A stretch of 9,021 nt of DNA. Origin: Oscillospiraceae bacterium. Its GTDB lineage: Bacteria; Bacillota; Clostridia; Oscillospirales; Ruminococcaceae. Position 1 is the first letter of the stretch. Each line of letters begins with the position of its first letter. The position numbers were made by a program, and so were the translations under genes. The stretch lies in NCBI GenBank assembly GCA_022511485.1, contig JAFLUJ010000022.1, positions 1 through 9,021 on the forward strand, written 5' to 3'. This document shows positions 1 to 5,294 of this stretch, in pieces. Below the pieces are notes generated by a model. It searched no databases and had not been told where the DNA came from. It saw nothing but the letters and a program-made list of their open reading frames with translations.

Positions 1-14
1 CTTTGGAATCCTGA

Positions 15-77
15 CCAGCGCCAGCTGCGCTGGACCAGCTAGACAATTTTGCGCAAGGCGCAAAATTGAAAATTGCA
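15..77. repeat. Intergenic hairpin pair downstream of the histidine kinase
   Basis: Two short perfect inverted repeats sit back to back. The first has arms CCAGCGC (15-21) and GCGCTGG (27-33) around a 5 nt loop. The second has arms CAATTTTGCGC (44-54) and GCGCAAAATTG (58-68) around the loop AAG. It is followed by AAAATTGCA. The GCAAAATTGAA segment (60-70) recurs at 3962-3972 in the second hairpin-rich region of this window. Neither hairpin is followed by a T tract on the minus strand, so they are not typical Rho-independent terminators for the kinase operon, although they could stop or stabilise its 3' end. The rest of 1-108 shows no gene. Confidence 0.7.
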
Positions 78-108
78 TCCTCATCTTACGCCGCTAAATT
101 ATGATTTA

Positions 109-1125
109 TTATTTAAACTTATAAAAATCATTTTTAACAAATGCAATAGAAAACTCTGTAAATTCACCTTTGACAGAATCGACGGAAATATCGTGTCCCA
201 ATCTGCCGCAGAGATTTTTCACGATATATAATCCCATTCCCGTAGAACCTGCGCCAAGTCTGCCGTTTTCTCCGGTAAAGGACTTCTCAAAAATATAGGG
301 GAGGTCATTTTCTGAAATACCTATTCCGTTATCCCTGAACCGGAGGACTGTTCTGTCCGGGAAGTCCTCTGCGGAAATTTTTATCTCTGCCTCACGACCC
401 TCCGGAAAGAATTTCAGACTGTTGGAAAGAAGCTGTCCCAGAATAAATTCAAGCCATTTTCCGTCTGTCAGAACGTTCAGATCAAGTCCCTCCGTACTGA
501 GACTGACGCCCCGCAGAAGAAGATTTTCCCGATTTTTGACTGCCACATTGGAAACAGTCCGTTTAAGAGAGACCTCATTTATCAGATAGTCCTTTTCCGC
601 ATTTTCGGAGCGGGCATAGTATAAAACGGTGTCGGTGTAACCGTCTATCCTGCGAAGCTGTTCAAGAGCCTTTCCGCTGAATTCGCTCTTATTATTGTGA
701 GCCATAAGCAGCAGACTTGACACGGGAAGCTTTATCTCATGCACCCACATTTCAATGAACTCCCGGAAATCCGATGCGCTTCTCCGATATTCGGCGGCGT
801 TTTCATACATGGATTTGTCCGCCTGCTGTAAGATCTCACAAAGAAGCTGTCCCTCGTAAAAACGGGGAGATCCAAGCATCTCCGAAATGAGATATTTTTT
901 ATCCAGACTGTCAAGCTTATTGAAAATGTCATTGTAAAAGCCTTTTTTTCGGAAGAACTCCCATGTCTCGTTAATAATTATCAGGATCCAGAAGATCACT
1001 CCGATAATAACGATAAGCTGTATCTGGACATGAAATGCTCCCATGAAAAGCACCATTACAGCAAATGCGAAAGCGCAGGCTATATATATGAAATATCTGT
1101 CCTTAAAGAAATCCGTAAGCTTCAT
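109..1125 (-). CDS. BceS-like intramembrane-sensing histidine kinase
   Basis: This is a 338-residue sensor kinase. Two membrane helices (about residues 11-29 and 35-53) are joined by only a few extracellular residues. This layout is typical of BceS/GraS-type kinases, which sense cell-envelope stress through a partner ABC transporter rather than an external domain. The H box EMWVHEIKLP carries the phospho-accepting His129. The N box LLSNSLKF has Asn235. The ATP-lid boxes are DNGIG (265-269) and GSTGMGL (293-299), so all catalytic motifs are intact. Its ATG overlaps the response-regulator stop as ATGA, which implies translational coupling and one transcript; the nearest SD, AGGGG, is weak and 11 nt away. 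No BceAB transporter is visible downstream before the window ends, so the sensory partner is unknown. The BceS-like assignment is from architecture and H-box wording; a peptide-antibiotic stimulus is inference. Confidence 0.9.
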   Translation of the reverse strand: MKLTDFFKDRYFIYIACAFAFAVMVLFMGAFHVQIQLIVIIGVIFWILIIINETWEFFRKKGFYNDIFNKLDSLDKKYLISEMLGSPRFYEGQLLCEILQQADKSMYENAAEYRRSASDFREFIEMWVHEIKLPVSSLLLMAHNNKSEFSGKALEQLRRIDGYTDTVLYYARSENAEKDYLINEVSLKRTVSNVAVKNRENLLLRGVSLSTEGLDLNVLTDGKWLEFILGQLLSNSLKFFPEGREAEIKISAEDFPDRTVLRFRDNGIGISENDLPYIFEKSFTGENGRLGAGSTGMGLYIVKNLCGRLGHDISVDSVKGEFTEFSIAFVKNDFYKFK

Positions 1126-1784
1126 TTTAAAACATACCCCTGTTTCTTTCGTGTTTCAACTGCATCATCATATCCGAAGCCGGAAAGCTTTGAACGAAGT
1201 CTGCTGACATTTACCGTCAGGGCGTTGTCGTTGACGTACTCGTCGTTATCCCATAGTGCGGTCATAAGCTCGTCCCGGGTCACGATCTCTCCCTGTCTGT
1301 CAAGGAGAAGCTGAAAGATTATCATTTCATTTTTAGTGAGGATAATTTCATCCTCTTCCGATGAAAGAGTTCCCTTGGCAGTGTTGACCTGCAAATCCCG
1401 GTATGTCTGGTTGGTATTTGTTTTGGAGGAGCGTTTCAGGACGGCGGATATCCTCAATAACAGTATAGTCGGATTGTATGGCTTTGTGATGTAGTCGTCC
1501 GCTCCGTAGCTCATGGAGAGTACCTCGTCTGTTTCGGAAGTCCGGCTTGTTACCATGATGACCGGTGTTTCGGAGGTTTTGCGGATCTCTTTCAGAAGCA
1601 TTTCTCCGTTGATACGGGGAAGATTTATGTCAAGCAGGATCAGATCGGAACTGGCGGCAAGTATCTTTTCTGCGGCGTTGTCGAAATCTGTAAGAGACTC
1701 TGTTTTGTATCCTGCGTTTTCCAGAAGCTGTGAAAGCTCAGTGCGGATAGAAGCGTCGTCCTCGACGATAAATATTTTACTCAT
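1122..1784 (-). CDS. OmpR/BceR-type response regulator
   Basis: This is a 220-residue two-domain regulator. The receiver domain (1-115) has the acidic pair Asp9/Asp10, the phospho-acceptor Asp52 in LILLDINLP, Thr79 in VIMVTS and Lys101 in KPYNP. The winged-helix DNA-binding domain (about 124-220) ends with the usual VSRLRSKL recognition helix and the KKQGYVLK wing. I chose the ATG at 1784 over an in-frame ATG at 1838. The protein then begins MSKIFIVEDD as the family does, and an AGGGAG ribosome site lies 8 nt upstream. The longer start would fall inside a terminator hairpin. It is coupled to the downstream kinase by an ATGA overlap. It should be phosphorylated by that kinase and activate envelope-resistance genes; the targets are not visible here. 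The gene starts just behind the tRNA-Lys terminator and no convincing promoter is seen in the gap. Confidence 0.92.
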   Translation of the reverse strand: MSKIFIVEDDASIRTELSQLLENAGYKTESLTDFDNAAEKILAASSDLILLDINLPRINGEMLLKEIRKTSETPVIMVTSRTSETDEVLSMSYGADDYITKPYNPTILLLRISAVLKRSSKTNTNQTYRDLQVNTAKGTLSSEEDEIILTKNEMIIFQLLLDRQGEIVTRDELMTALWDNDEYVNDNALTVNVSRLRSKLSGFGYDDAVETRKKQGYVLK

Positions 1785-1810
1785 TTTTAATGCTCCCTGT
1801 ATTGAATGTG

Positions 1811-1845
1811 TAAAAAATAAACCGCCCTTGATATCCAAGGACGGT
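1811..1845 (-). terminator. Rho-independent terminator behind tRNA-Lys
   Basis: On the minus strand a 10 bp stem (plus-strand arms ACCGCCCTTG 1821-1830 and CAAGGACGGT 1836-1845, one G-T pair) with a 5 nt loop is followed by TTATTTTTT (plus 1812-1820). The form is textbook. It should end the tRNA transcript and would also limit read-through into the response regulator that starts 26 nt further on. Confidence 0.88.
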
Positions 1846-1851
1846 ATGCCT

Positions 1852-1867
1852 GCGGGGGATTCCCCGC
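1852..1867 (-). other. GC-rich hairpin at the tRNA 3' end
   Basis: A 6 bp perfect stem (GCGGGG 1852-1857, CCCCGC 1862-1867) begins one base past the encoded CCA of the tRNA. No T tract follows directly. It is probably part of the 3' trailer removed during tRNA maturation, in tandem with the true terminator next to it. Confidence 0.6.
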
Positions 1868-1868
1868 T

Positions 1869-1944
1869 TGGTGAGCCATTGGGGATTTGAACCCCAGACC
1901 CTTTGATTAAAAGTCAAATGCTCTGCCAACTGAGCTAATGGCTC
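1869..1944 (-). tRNA. tRNA-Lys (UUU)
   Basis: The 76 nt cloverleaf is complete. The acceptor stem is GAGCCAT/ATGGCTC, the D arm GCTC-AGTTGGCA-GAGC, and the anticodon arm TTTGA-CTTTTAA-TCAAA with anticodon TTT. The variable loop is GGGTC and the T arm TGGGG-TTCAAAT-CCCCA. The discriminator A (1872) is followed by an encoded CCA (1871-1869). All stems pair perfectly. It reads AAA and AAG lysine codons. It is a single tRNA gene with its own promoter and terminator. Confidence 0.97.
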
Positions 1945-1946
1945 GG

Positions 1947-1964
1947 TTTGTGTTTGGACACAAA
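1947..1964 (-). other. Leader hairpin immediately 5' of tRNA-Lys
   Basis: A 7 bp perfect inverted repeat (TTTGTGT 1947-1953, ACACAAA 1958-1964) lies 2 nt before the mature tRNA 5' end. It would form a hairpin in the precursor leader next to the RNase P cleavage site. It may affect processing, which is inference. Confidence 0.5.
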
Positions 1965-1980
1965 TCCACGACACTTAAAT

Positions 1981-2009
1981 ATTATACCAAAATTAGCTCA
2001 GCTTGTCAA
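1981..2009 (-). promoter_or_regulatory. Consensus vegetative promoter of tRNA-Lys
   Basis: On the minus strand TTGACA (2004-2009) and TATAAT (1981-1986) are separated by exactly 17 nt. Both hexamers are perfect sigma-A consensus. Transcription should start near 1974, which gives a leader of about 30 nt before the tRNA. This is among the strongest promoters in the window, as expected for a stable RNA gene. Confidence 0.92.
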
Positions 2010-2074
2010 GCAAATATGGAATATTCGTCATTTTGTACATATATGTTGTTTTGACAATATCTCAAATATACAAA

Positions 2075-2587
2075 TTAATGCAAAAGAAGTCTTACAGTAA
2101 GGGCGCTGAGAATAAATCCTGTCAGGTCTGCTGTCAGAGATGAGGCTATAGTGTGACGGGTCTTTTTCACCTTTGTTATCCCATAGTAAACGGCAACAGT
2201 ATAAAACGTGGTCTCGGTGGAGCCTACCATGACGCTTGCTACACGTCCGGGAAAGCTGTCAGGGGAAACGTCGGTAAGTATGGATTCAAACACCGCCAGA
2301 GCTCCGCTGCCGGATACGGGACGTATTATTGCAAGCGGGATACATTCGCTTGGAAATCCCAGAAGTTCCGTAATGGGGGATATTGCCGCTGAGATAATGT
2401 CCAGTCCTCCGGAGGCTTTGAACATCCCTATGGCTGTCATAAGAGCAATAAGGGCAGGGAGGACTTCAAAAGCGGATCTGAGGTTCTCTTTCGCACCGTC
2501 GGTAAACTCTCCGAAAACATCCACCCGTTTTATAAGTCCGACTATCATTATCAGTGCAATGAATACTGGAATTACGTAATCGCTCAT
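2075..2587 (-). CDS. spmB: Spore maturation protein B
   Basis: This is a 170-residue polytopic membrane protein of the nucleoside-recognition (Gate) domain family. Recognisable stretches are the N-terminal VIPVFIALIMIVGLIKRVDVF helix region, ENLRSAFEVLPALIALMTAIG (34-54), IIRPVSGSGALAVF (about 87-100) and MVGSTETTFYTVAVYYG (about 119-135), all typical of SpmB. In Bacillus subtilis SpmA and SpmB act together in spore-core dehydration and heat resistance, expressed during sporulation. The length matches the family and the frame is intact. The ATG overlaps the spmA stop by 4 nt (ATGA), with AGAGGA as ribosome site 8-9 nt upstream, so the two are co-translated. No clear terminator is visible after the stop before the tRNA-Lys promoter. 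Confidence 0.93.
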   Translation of the reverse strand: MSDYVIPVFIALIMIVGLIKRVDVFGEFTDGAKENLRSAFEVLPALIALMTAIGMFKASGGLDIISAAISPITELLGFPSECIPLAIIRPVSGSGALAVFESILTDVSPDSFPGRVASVMVGSTETTFYTVAVYYGITKVKKTRHTIASSLTADLTGFILSALTVRLLLH

Positions 2588-3192
2588 TTGCCATTCCTCT
2601 TTCTGAAATGTATCCCGTCCAGTGCCGCCGCAGATATAAGTCCTGCCGCAAGAGCACAGGCGGAAGTAATAAGTACGCAGGGGAGTATTTCCATAGGCTC
2701 TGCTGATCCGTGCTTTATTCTCATGGAGGCTGCCGTCGTAGGGATAATAGTTATGGAGGCTGTATTCAGCACTACGAACATTATCATGTTTCTGCTTGTG
2801 GTGTCCCCGGGACGTTCCTCTTCTTCAAGTCGGCGCATGGCTTCCAGTCCAAGTGGAGTTGCGGCGTTGCCAAGTCCCAGAAGATTTGCGGTGATGTTCA
2901 TACAGATGGCATGAAAGGCTCTTCCATTGAAGTCCAGTCCCTTGAAAATGTGCTTTAACGCCGGTTTGAAAAGAGCTGCAAGGGAATCCGTTATGTGAGC
3001 TTTCTCCGCGATGCGCATAAGTCCTCCCCACATACACATTCCTCCAAGCAGGTAGAGAAACAGGTCTACCGCTTCCACACAGGAGTTCAGTGCTGCCTCG
3101 CAGACCTGCTGTATTTGCCCGGTTATCGCTCCGAAAATTACCGAAGCAATCAGCATTATTGAAAAGATCCATTTTATCATAATTATAACCAT
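2584..3192 (-). CDS. spmA: Spore maturation protein A
   Basis: This is a 202-residue multi-pass membrane protein with the hallmarks of SpmA: LFLYLLGGMCMWGGLMRIAE (45-64), then NITANLLGLGNAATPLGLEAM (about 99-119), and NTASITIIPTTAASMR (about 142-157). It pairs with SpmB in spore maturation. The start is uncertain. The ATG at 3192 has AGGAG only 1-2 nt before it, whereas the ATG at 3180 puts that site 13 nt away. A better AAGGAGG (about 3213-3219) lies further upstream, with an in-frame ATT 4 nt behind it and six codons before the 3192 ATG. The N terminus therefore could differ by a few residues. It faces the abrB-like gene across a divergent AT-rich region. Confidence 0.93.
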   Translation of the reverse strand: MVIIMIKWIFSIMLIASVIFGAITGQIQQVCEAALNSCVEAVDLFLYLLGGMCMWGGLMRIAEKAHITDSLAALFKPALKHIFKGLDFNGRAFHAICMNITANLLGLGNAATPLGLEAMRRLEEEERPGDTTSRNMIMFVVLNTASITIIPTTAASMRIKHGSAEPMEILPCVLITSACALAAGLISAAALDGIHFRKRNGK

Positions 3193-3295
3193 TCTCCTGT
3201 TATGGAAAATGCGTCCTCCTTTCCTTTATTTTCCTGGTAAAAGTACTGAAAATAAAAAAATTGTAGTATAATATTCATAAAATGGTTAATAATGT

Positions 3296-3324
3296 TAACA
3301 TATTGTTTTTTGACATTAATATAC
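3296..3324 (-). promoter_or_regulatory. Candidate sporulation-type promoter for spmAB
   Basis: On the minus strand GTATA (3320-3324) and TATGTTA (3296-3302) are separated by 17 nt. This resembles the forespore sigma-G pattern (GHATR, 17-18 nt, CATNHTA) with one mismatch in the -10. No good sigma-A promoter for spmA is visible. It overlaps the -35 of the divergent abrB promoter. AT-rich DNA yields such matches by chance, so this is a weak call. Confidence 0.3.
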
Positions 3325-3339
3325 AAAATATGCTAAAAT
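3310..3339 (+). promoter_or_regulatory. Extended -10 promoter of the abrB-like gene
   Basis: TTGACA (3310-3315), an 18 nt spacer, then TGC-TAAAAT (3331-3339). The perfect -35 plus the TG extension of the -10 make a convincing sigma-A promoter. Start would be near 3346. A perfect 10 bp palindrome, ATGTTAACAT (3292-3301), lies just upstream and could be a regulator site. Confidence 0.78.
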
Positions 3340-3345
3340 AATTAA

Positions 3346-3486
3346 TGGAAGGTATGATTATTTATTTATGAGGATACTTTCCGTTAGGGGGTATCCCTGA
3401 TTTGATAGGGAATCCCACATTCAAAGGGGTATTTTGCATTTAATGAGGAATCCCCCATTCATAGAACTTTTTCAGGAGGAATTCTA
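3346..3486 (+). promoter_or_regulatory. Long structured 5' leader of the abrB-like gene
   Basis: About 140 nt separate the predicted transcription start from the ATG. The leader carries the motif GGWATCCC three times (3390-3397, 3409-3416, 3447-3454) and G runs at 3387-3391 and 3426-3429. The C runs and G runs can pair in mutually exclusive ways, for example TCCCT 3394-3398 with AGGGA 3407-3411, or GGGG 3426-3429 with CCCC 3452-3455. Two tiny ORFs are present, both opening ATGAGGA: 3368-3400 (10 codons plus stop) and 3443-3487 (14 codons plus stop, ending TAATG on the abrB start). The gene's ribosome site AGGAGGA (3474-3480) lies inside the second. I recognise no known riboswitch; regulation by this leader is inference. 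Confidence 0.4.
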
Positions 3487-3726
3487 ATGAAAGCTACTGG
3501 TATCACAAGAAAAATCGACGAACTGGGAAGAATCGTTCTTCCTATTGAGCTCAGACGCGGTCTCGGAATCAGCGAAAAGGACGCTCTCGAAATCTATGTT
3601 GAAGATGAAAAGATCATTCTTAAGAAATACAAGCAGGCCTGCGCTTTTTGCAACAGCGATGAGAATATTGTTGAGTTCAAGGGTAAGTATGTATGCGCTG
3701 ACTGCATTACTCAGCTTAAGAAGTAA
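3487..3726 (+). CDS. AbrB-family transition-state regulator with C-terminal CxxC pair
   Basis: This is a 79-residue regulator. Residues 1-50 (MKATGITRKIDELGRIVLPI, then ELRRGLGISEKDALEIYVED and EKIILKKY) match the swapped-hairpin AbrB/SpoVT DNA-binding domain almost throughout. The C terminus differs from Bacillus AbrB. It is short and has Cys52, Cys55, Cys70 and Cys73 in a CAFC...CADC arrangement that looks like a small zinc-binding knuckle. Family members repress post-exponential functions such as sporulation, competence and secreted products by binding AT-rich promoter DNA as tetramers or dimers. AGGAGG lies 7 nt before the ATG. It is transcribed divergently from spmA and followed by a hairpin-rich non-coding region, so it is probably monocistronic. 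Whether it controls spmA is unknown. It may be named AbrB or Abh; I give no symbol. Confidence 0.9.
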   Translation: MKATGITRKIDELGRIVLPIELRRGLGISEKDALEIYVEDEKIILKKYKQACAFCNSDENIVEFKGKYVCADCITQLKK

Positions 3727-4082
3727 TTGCTTGTCTTTTACATAATATGCCGCTTTGACATTTAATATTACCGGAAAAGTCTTCGGAAAGGCTGAGCCTT
3801 TACCATTTCCGCTGCGTGCTGTATCGGCAGAGGTAAAGGAACGACACGGAAGTATACAAGCTTCTGTACCGTTACCAGCTCAAGACTGAGGGCTTTTTCA
3901 CTTTTTATATTGCTCTCTGCACCAAACGATACAATTGTTTGGTGTGCCGTCTGCGACGGCTGCAAAATTGAAGATTTTGCAGGGCAGTATGAACAACGGC
4001 TCTGCGGCAAAGCCGCACACCCGATGAGCTTTGCTCAGCGGGCAATGCAAAACGCTGTACGTTTTGCATCATAGCCTAGTAT
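3727..4082. repeat. Non-coding region packed with short inverted repeats
   Basis: No credible gene lies here. Inverted repeats in order: 3771-3786 (CCGGA/TTCGG), 3787-3801 (AAAGGC/GCCTTT), an outer pair CCTTTACC 3797-3804 with GGTAAAGG 3832-3839, a T-tailed hairpin at 3877-3898, 3920-3944 (CACCAAAC/GTTTGGTG), 3946-3960 (GCCGTC/GACGGC), 3961-3981 (TGCAAAAT/ATTTTGCA), 4003-4017 (TGCGGC/GCCGCA), 4020-4042 (9 of 10 pairs) and 4045-4069 (ATGCAAAACG/CGTTTTGCAT). Six of these follow one another within 150 nt. GCAAAATTGAA at 3962 recurs at 60-70. This resembles mosaic intergenic repeat elements (REP/MITE-like), but I recognise no named family. A structured leader for the HD-GYP gene is the alternative. 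Confidence 0.75.
3877..3898 (+). terminator. Possible terminator of the abrB-like transcript
   Basis: AGCTC (3877-3881) can pair with GGGCT (3890-3894, one G-T pair), or with a GG bulge in a longer alternative. It runs into TTTTT (3894-3898) and a T-rich stretch. It is the only T-tailed hairpin between the abrB-like stop and the HD-GYP gene, though about 150 nt downstream of the stop, and the stem is short. Confidence 0.4.
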
Positions 4083-4088
4083 AGGAGG
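4083..4088 (+). promoter_or_regulatory. Ribosome binding site fixing a TTG start
   Basis: AGGAGG lies 8 nt before TTG at 4097. No ATG or GTG is nearby in frame with comparable spacing, so this site decides the non-ATG start of the HD-GYP gene. Confidence 0.8.
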
Positions 4089-4096
4089 TTGCGGAA

Positions 4097-5197
4097 TTGG
4101 TATTTGTAAAAACGGAAGAGCTTCTTCCCGGAATGTGTATTGCGAGGGATATACATTTTTATGATGCGTCTTCAAAGACTTCGCAGGTGTTGAAAACCGG
4201 TCAGAAGCTTACAGATATGCAGATCACTCAGATATCCTCGTCCGGAGTTGACGGAGCTCACATTGATACGATACGAAGTGAGGTGCGTGTAATTTCTTCC
4301 ATAAATCAGGCGATACGGACAGAAGCTATTTCCAACATTCACAATCTGGCTGATAATTTTATCGACAGCAGTAAGGGCGTCCAGAAAAGTGATGTTGACG
4401 CTATCGAAAATACAACTCAGGATCTTATCGGCAGCCTTTCGTCACAAAAGGATATTCTTATAAATATCGCCGATATAAAAATGTACGACGATTACACCTT
4501 CCATCACAGTCTGAGCGTTGCAATAATGTCCATAGCAATAGGTATGGAGCTGGGTCTGCCAAATACTATGCTGAACGAGATCGGTCTTGCGGGACTTCTG
4601 CACGACATCGGAAAGGTCGCAATACCTATTGAGATCATCAATAAGCCGGGAAGACTTACAAGCGATGAGTTCAATACTGTCAAGATGCACCCTGTTCATG
4701 CAGCTAACCATCTGAGAGAGCGCAATCTTGTAAACGACAATGTTTACAATGGCATAGTGGGTCATCATGAAAAGCTGGACGGTTCAGGCTATCCGAACCA
4801 TCTCAAAGGAGAACAGATACACCCTTATTCGAGAATACTGGCGGTTGCGGACGTTTATGATGCGCTGACATCAAACCGTCCCTATCGTGTCCCAAGCCCT
4901 CCTAACGAGGCGATTGAGTTCGTTATGGGAGGTATGGGTACTCATTTCGACGAGAGGGTAATTCACGCATTCCTCAGAAAGGTAGCGCCGTTCCCGGCGG
5001 GTTCAAAGGTGAAGCTATCAAACGGAGAGATAGCCTTCGTTATGAAAAATTATCCCGATCAGCCCCTGCGTCCTCTTGTGGTGGTTGAGGGCACAAATAC
5101 TATGTATGATCTTTCCTGGGATATGAACTGTATGAACATCGTTATTACAGAGCTTCTGGAGGGTCGTGAGGACGGTCAGTCCCTTATCAATATGTAG
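4097..5197 (+). CDS. HD-GYP cyclic-di-GMP phosphodiesterase
   Basis: This is a 366-residue cytosolic enzyme. The N-terminal part (1-120, LLPGMCIARDI...VLKTGQKLTD) resembles the accessory domain that often precedes HD-GYP domains in Clostridia. The HD-GYP core (about 125-300) has His137 in HHSLSVA, the HD pair His169/Asp170 in LLHDIGKVAIP, His198 in MHP, His223/His224 and the signature in GHHEKLDGSGYP (222-233), and Asp252 in AVADVYDALTSNRPYR. All metal ligands and the GYP motif are present, so it should hydrolyse c-di-GMP to pGpG or GMP. A small C-terminal segment (GSKVKLSNGEIAFV, 302-315) is common in this subgroup. No signal peptide, membrane segment or REC domain is seen, so the input signal is unknown. 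It starts with TTG behind AGGAGG and ends at a terminator, with a hairpin-rich region upstream. It is likely a single-gene unit. Confidence 0.94.
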   Translation: MVFVKTEELLPGMCIARDIHFYDASSKTSQVLKTGQKLTDMQITQISSSGVDGAHIDTIRSEVRVISSINQAIRTEAISNIHNLADNFIDSSKGVQKSDVDAIENTTQDLIGSLSSQKDILINIADIKMYDDYTFHHSLSVAIMSIAIGMELGLPNTMLNEIGLAGLLHDIGKVAIPIEIINKPGRLTSDEFNTVKMHPVHAANHLRERNLVNDNVYNGIVGHHEKLDGSGYPNHLKGEQIHPYSRILAVADVYDALTSNRPYRVPSPPNEAIEFVMGGMGTHFDERVIHAFLRKVAPFPAGSKVKLSNGEIAFVMKNYPDQPLRPLVVVEGTNTMYDLSWDMNCMNIVITELLEGREDGQSLINM

Positions 5198-5214
5198 TTT
5201 ATAAAATAATTGAA

Positions 5215-5258
5215 CAGCGGTTCAGTAACATTTGTTGTTGCTGGGCTGCTTTTTATTT
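5215..5258 (+). terminator. Terminator of the HD-GYP gene
   Basis: Stem CAGC (5215-5218) with GCTG (5245-5248), an internal loop, then CAGTAAC (5223-5229) with GTTGCTG (5237-5243), loop 5230-5236. It is followed by CTTTTTATTTTA. It sits 17 nt after the stop codon and just before the next promoter. Confidence 0.75.
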
Positions 5259-5265
5259 TAAGGTA

Positions 5266-5294
5266 TTGACAAACGGAAAATACTGTGATATAAT
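5266..5294 (+). promoter_or_regulatory. Consensus promoter of the GntR-ABC operon
   Basis: TTGACA (5266-5271), 17 nt, TATAAT (5289-5294): both hexamers are perfect. A promoter this strong in front of a repressor gene suggests it is normally held off, which fits the operator candidates overlapping its -10. Confidence 0.92.

Noticed and set aside
1777..1974. Minus-strand open frame of 65 codons across the tRNA-Lys and its terminator
   Set aside because: It is a translation of the tRNA gene (LAQLAEHLTFNQ... is a familiar artefact of tRNA translation) and includes the terminator hairpin.
2051..2056. Plus-strand TTGACA near the end of spmB
   Set aside because: No acceptable -10 at 16-18 nt and no plus-strand gene downstream.
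2208..2579. Long plus-strand frames antisense to spmB and spmA
   Set aside because: They mirror the clear SpmA/SpmB frames and lack ribosome sites and family features.
3755..3760. TTGACA after the abrB-like gene as an HD-GYP or small-RNA promoter
   Set aside because: The region 17 nt downstream reads AGTCTT, not a -10.
3768..4010. Minus-strand 80-codon open frame in the hairpin region
   Set aside because: Its sequence simply reads through the inverted repeats, has no ribosome site, and shows no recognisable domain. It remains possible if the repeat turns out to be a gene remnant.
3920..4069. CRISPR array
   Set aside because: The hairpins differ in sequence and spacing; there are no identical direct repeats with regular spacers and no cas genes.
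4003..4080. A c-di-GMP riboswitch (GEMM) upstream of the HD-GYP gene
   Set aside because: Only a short GCAAAGCC-like coincidence; the conserved receptor loop and helix order of GEMM-I are not visible.
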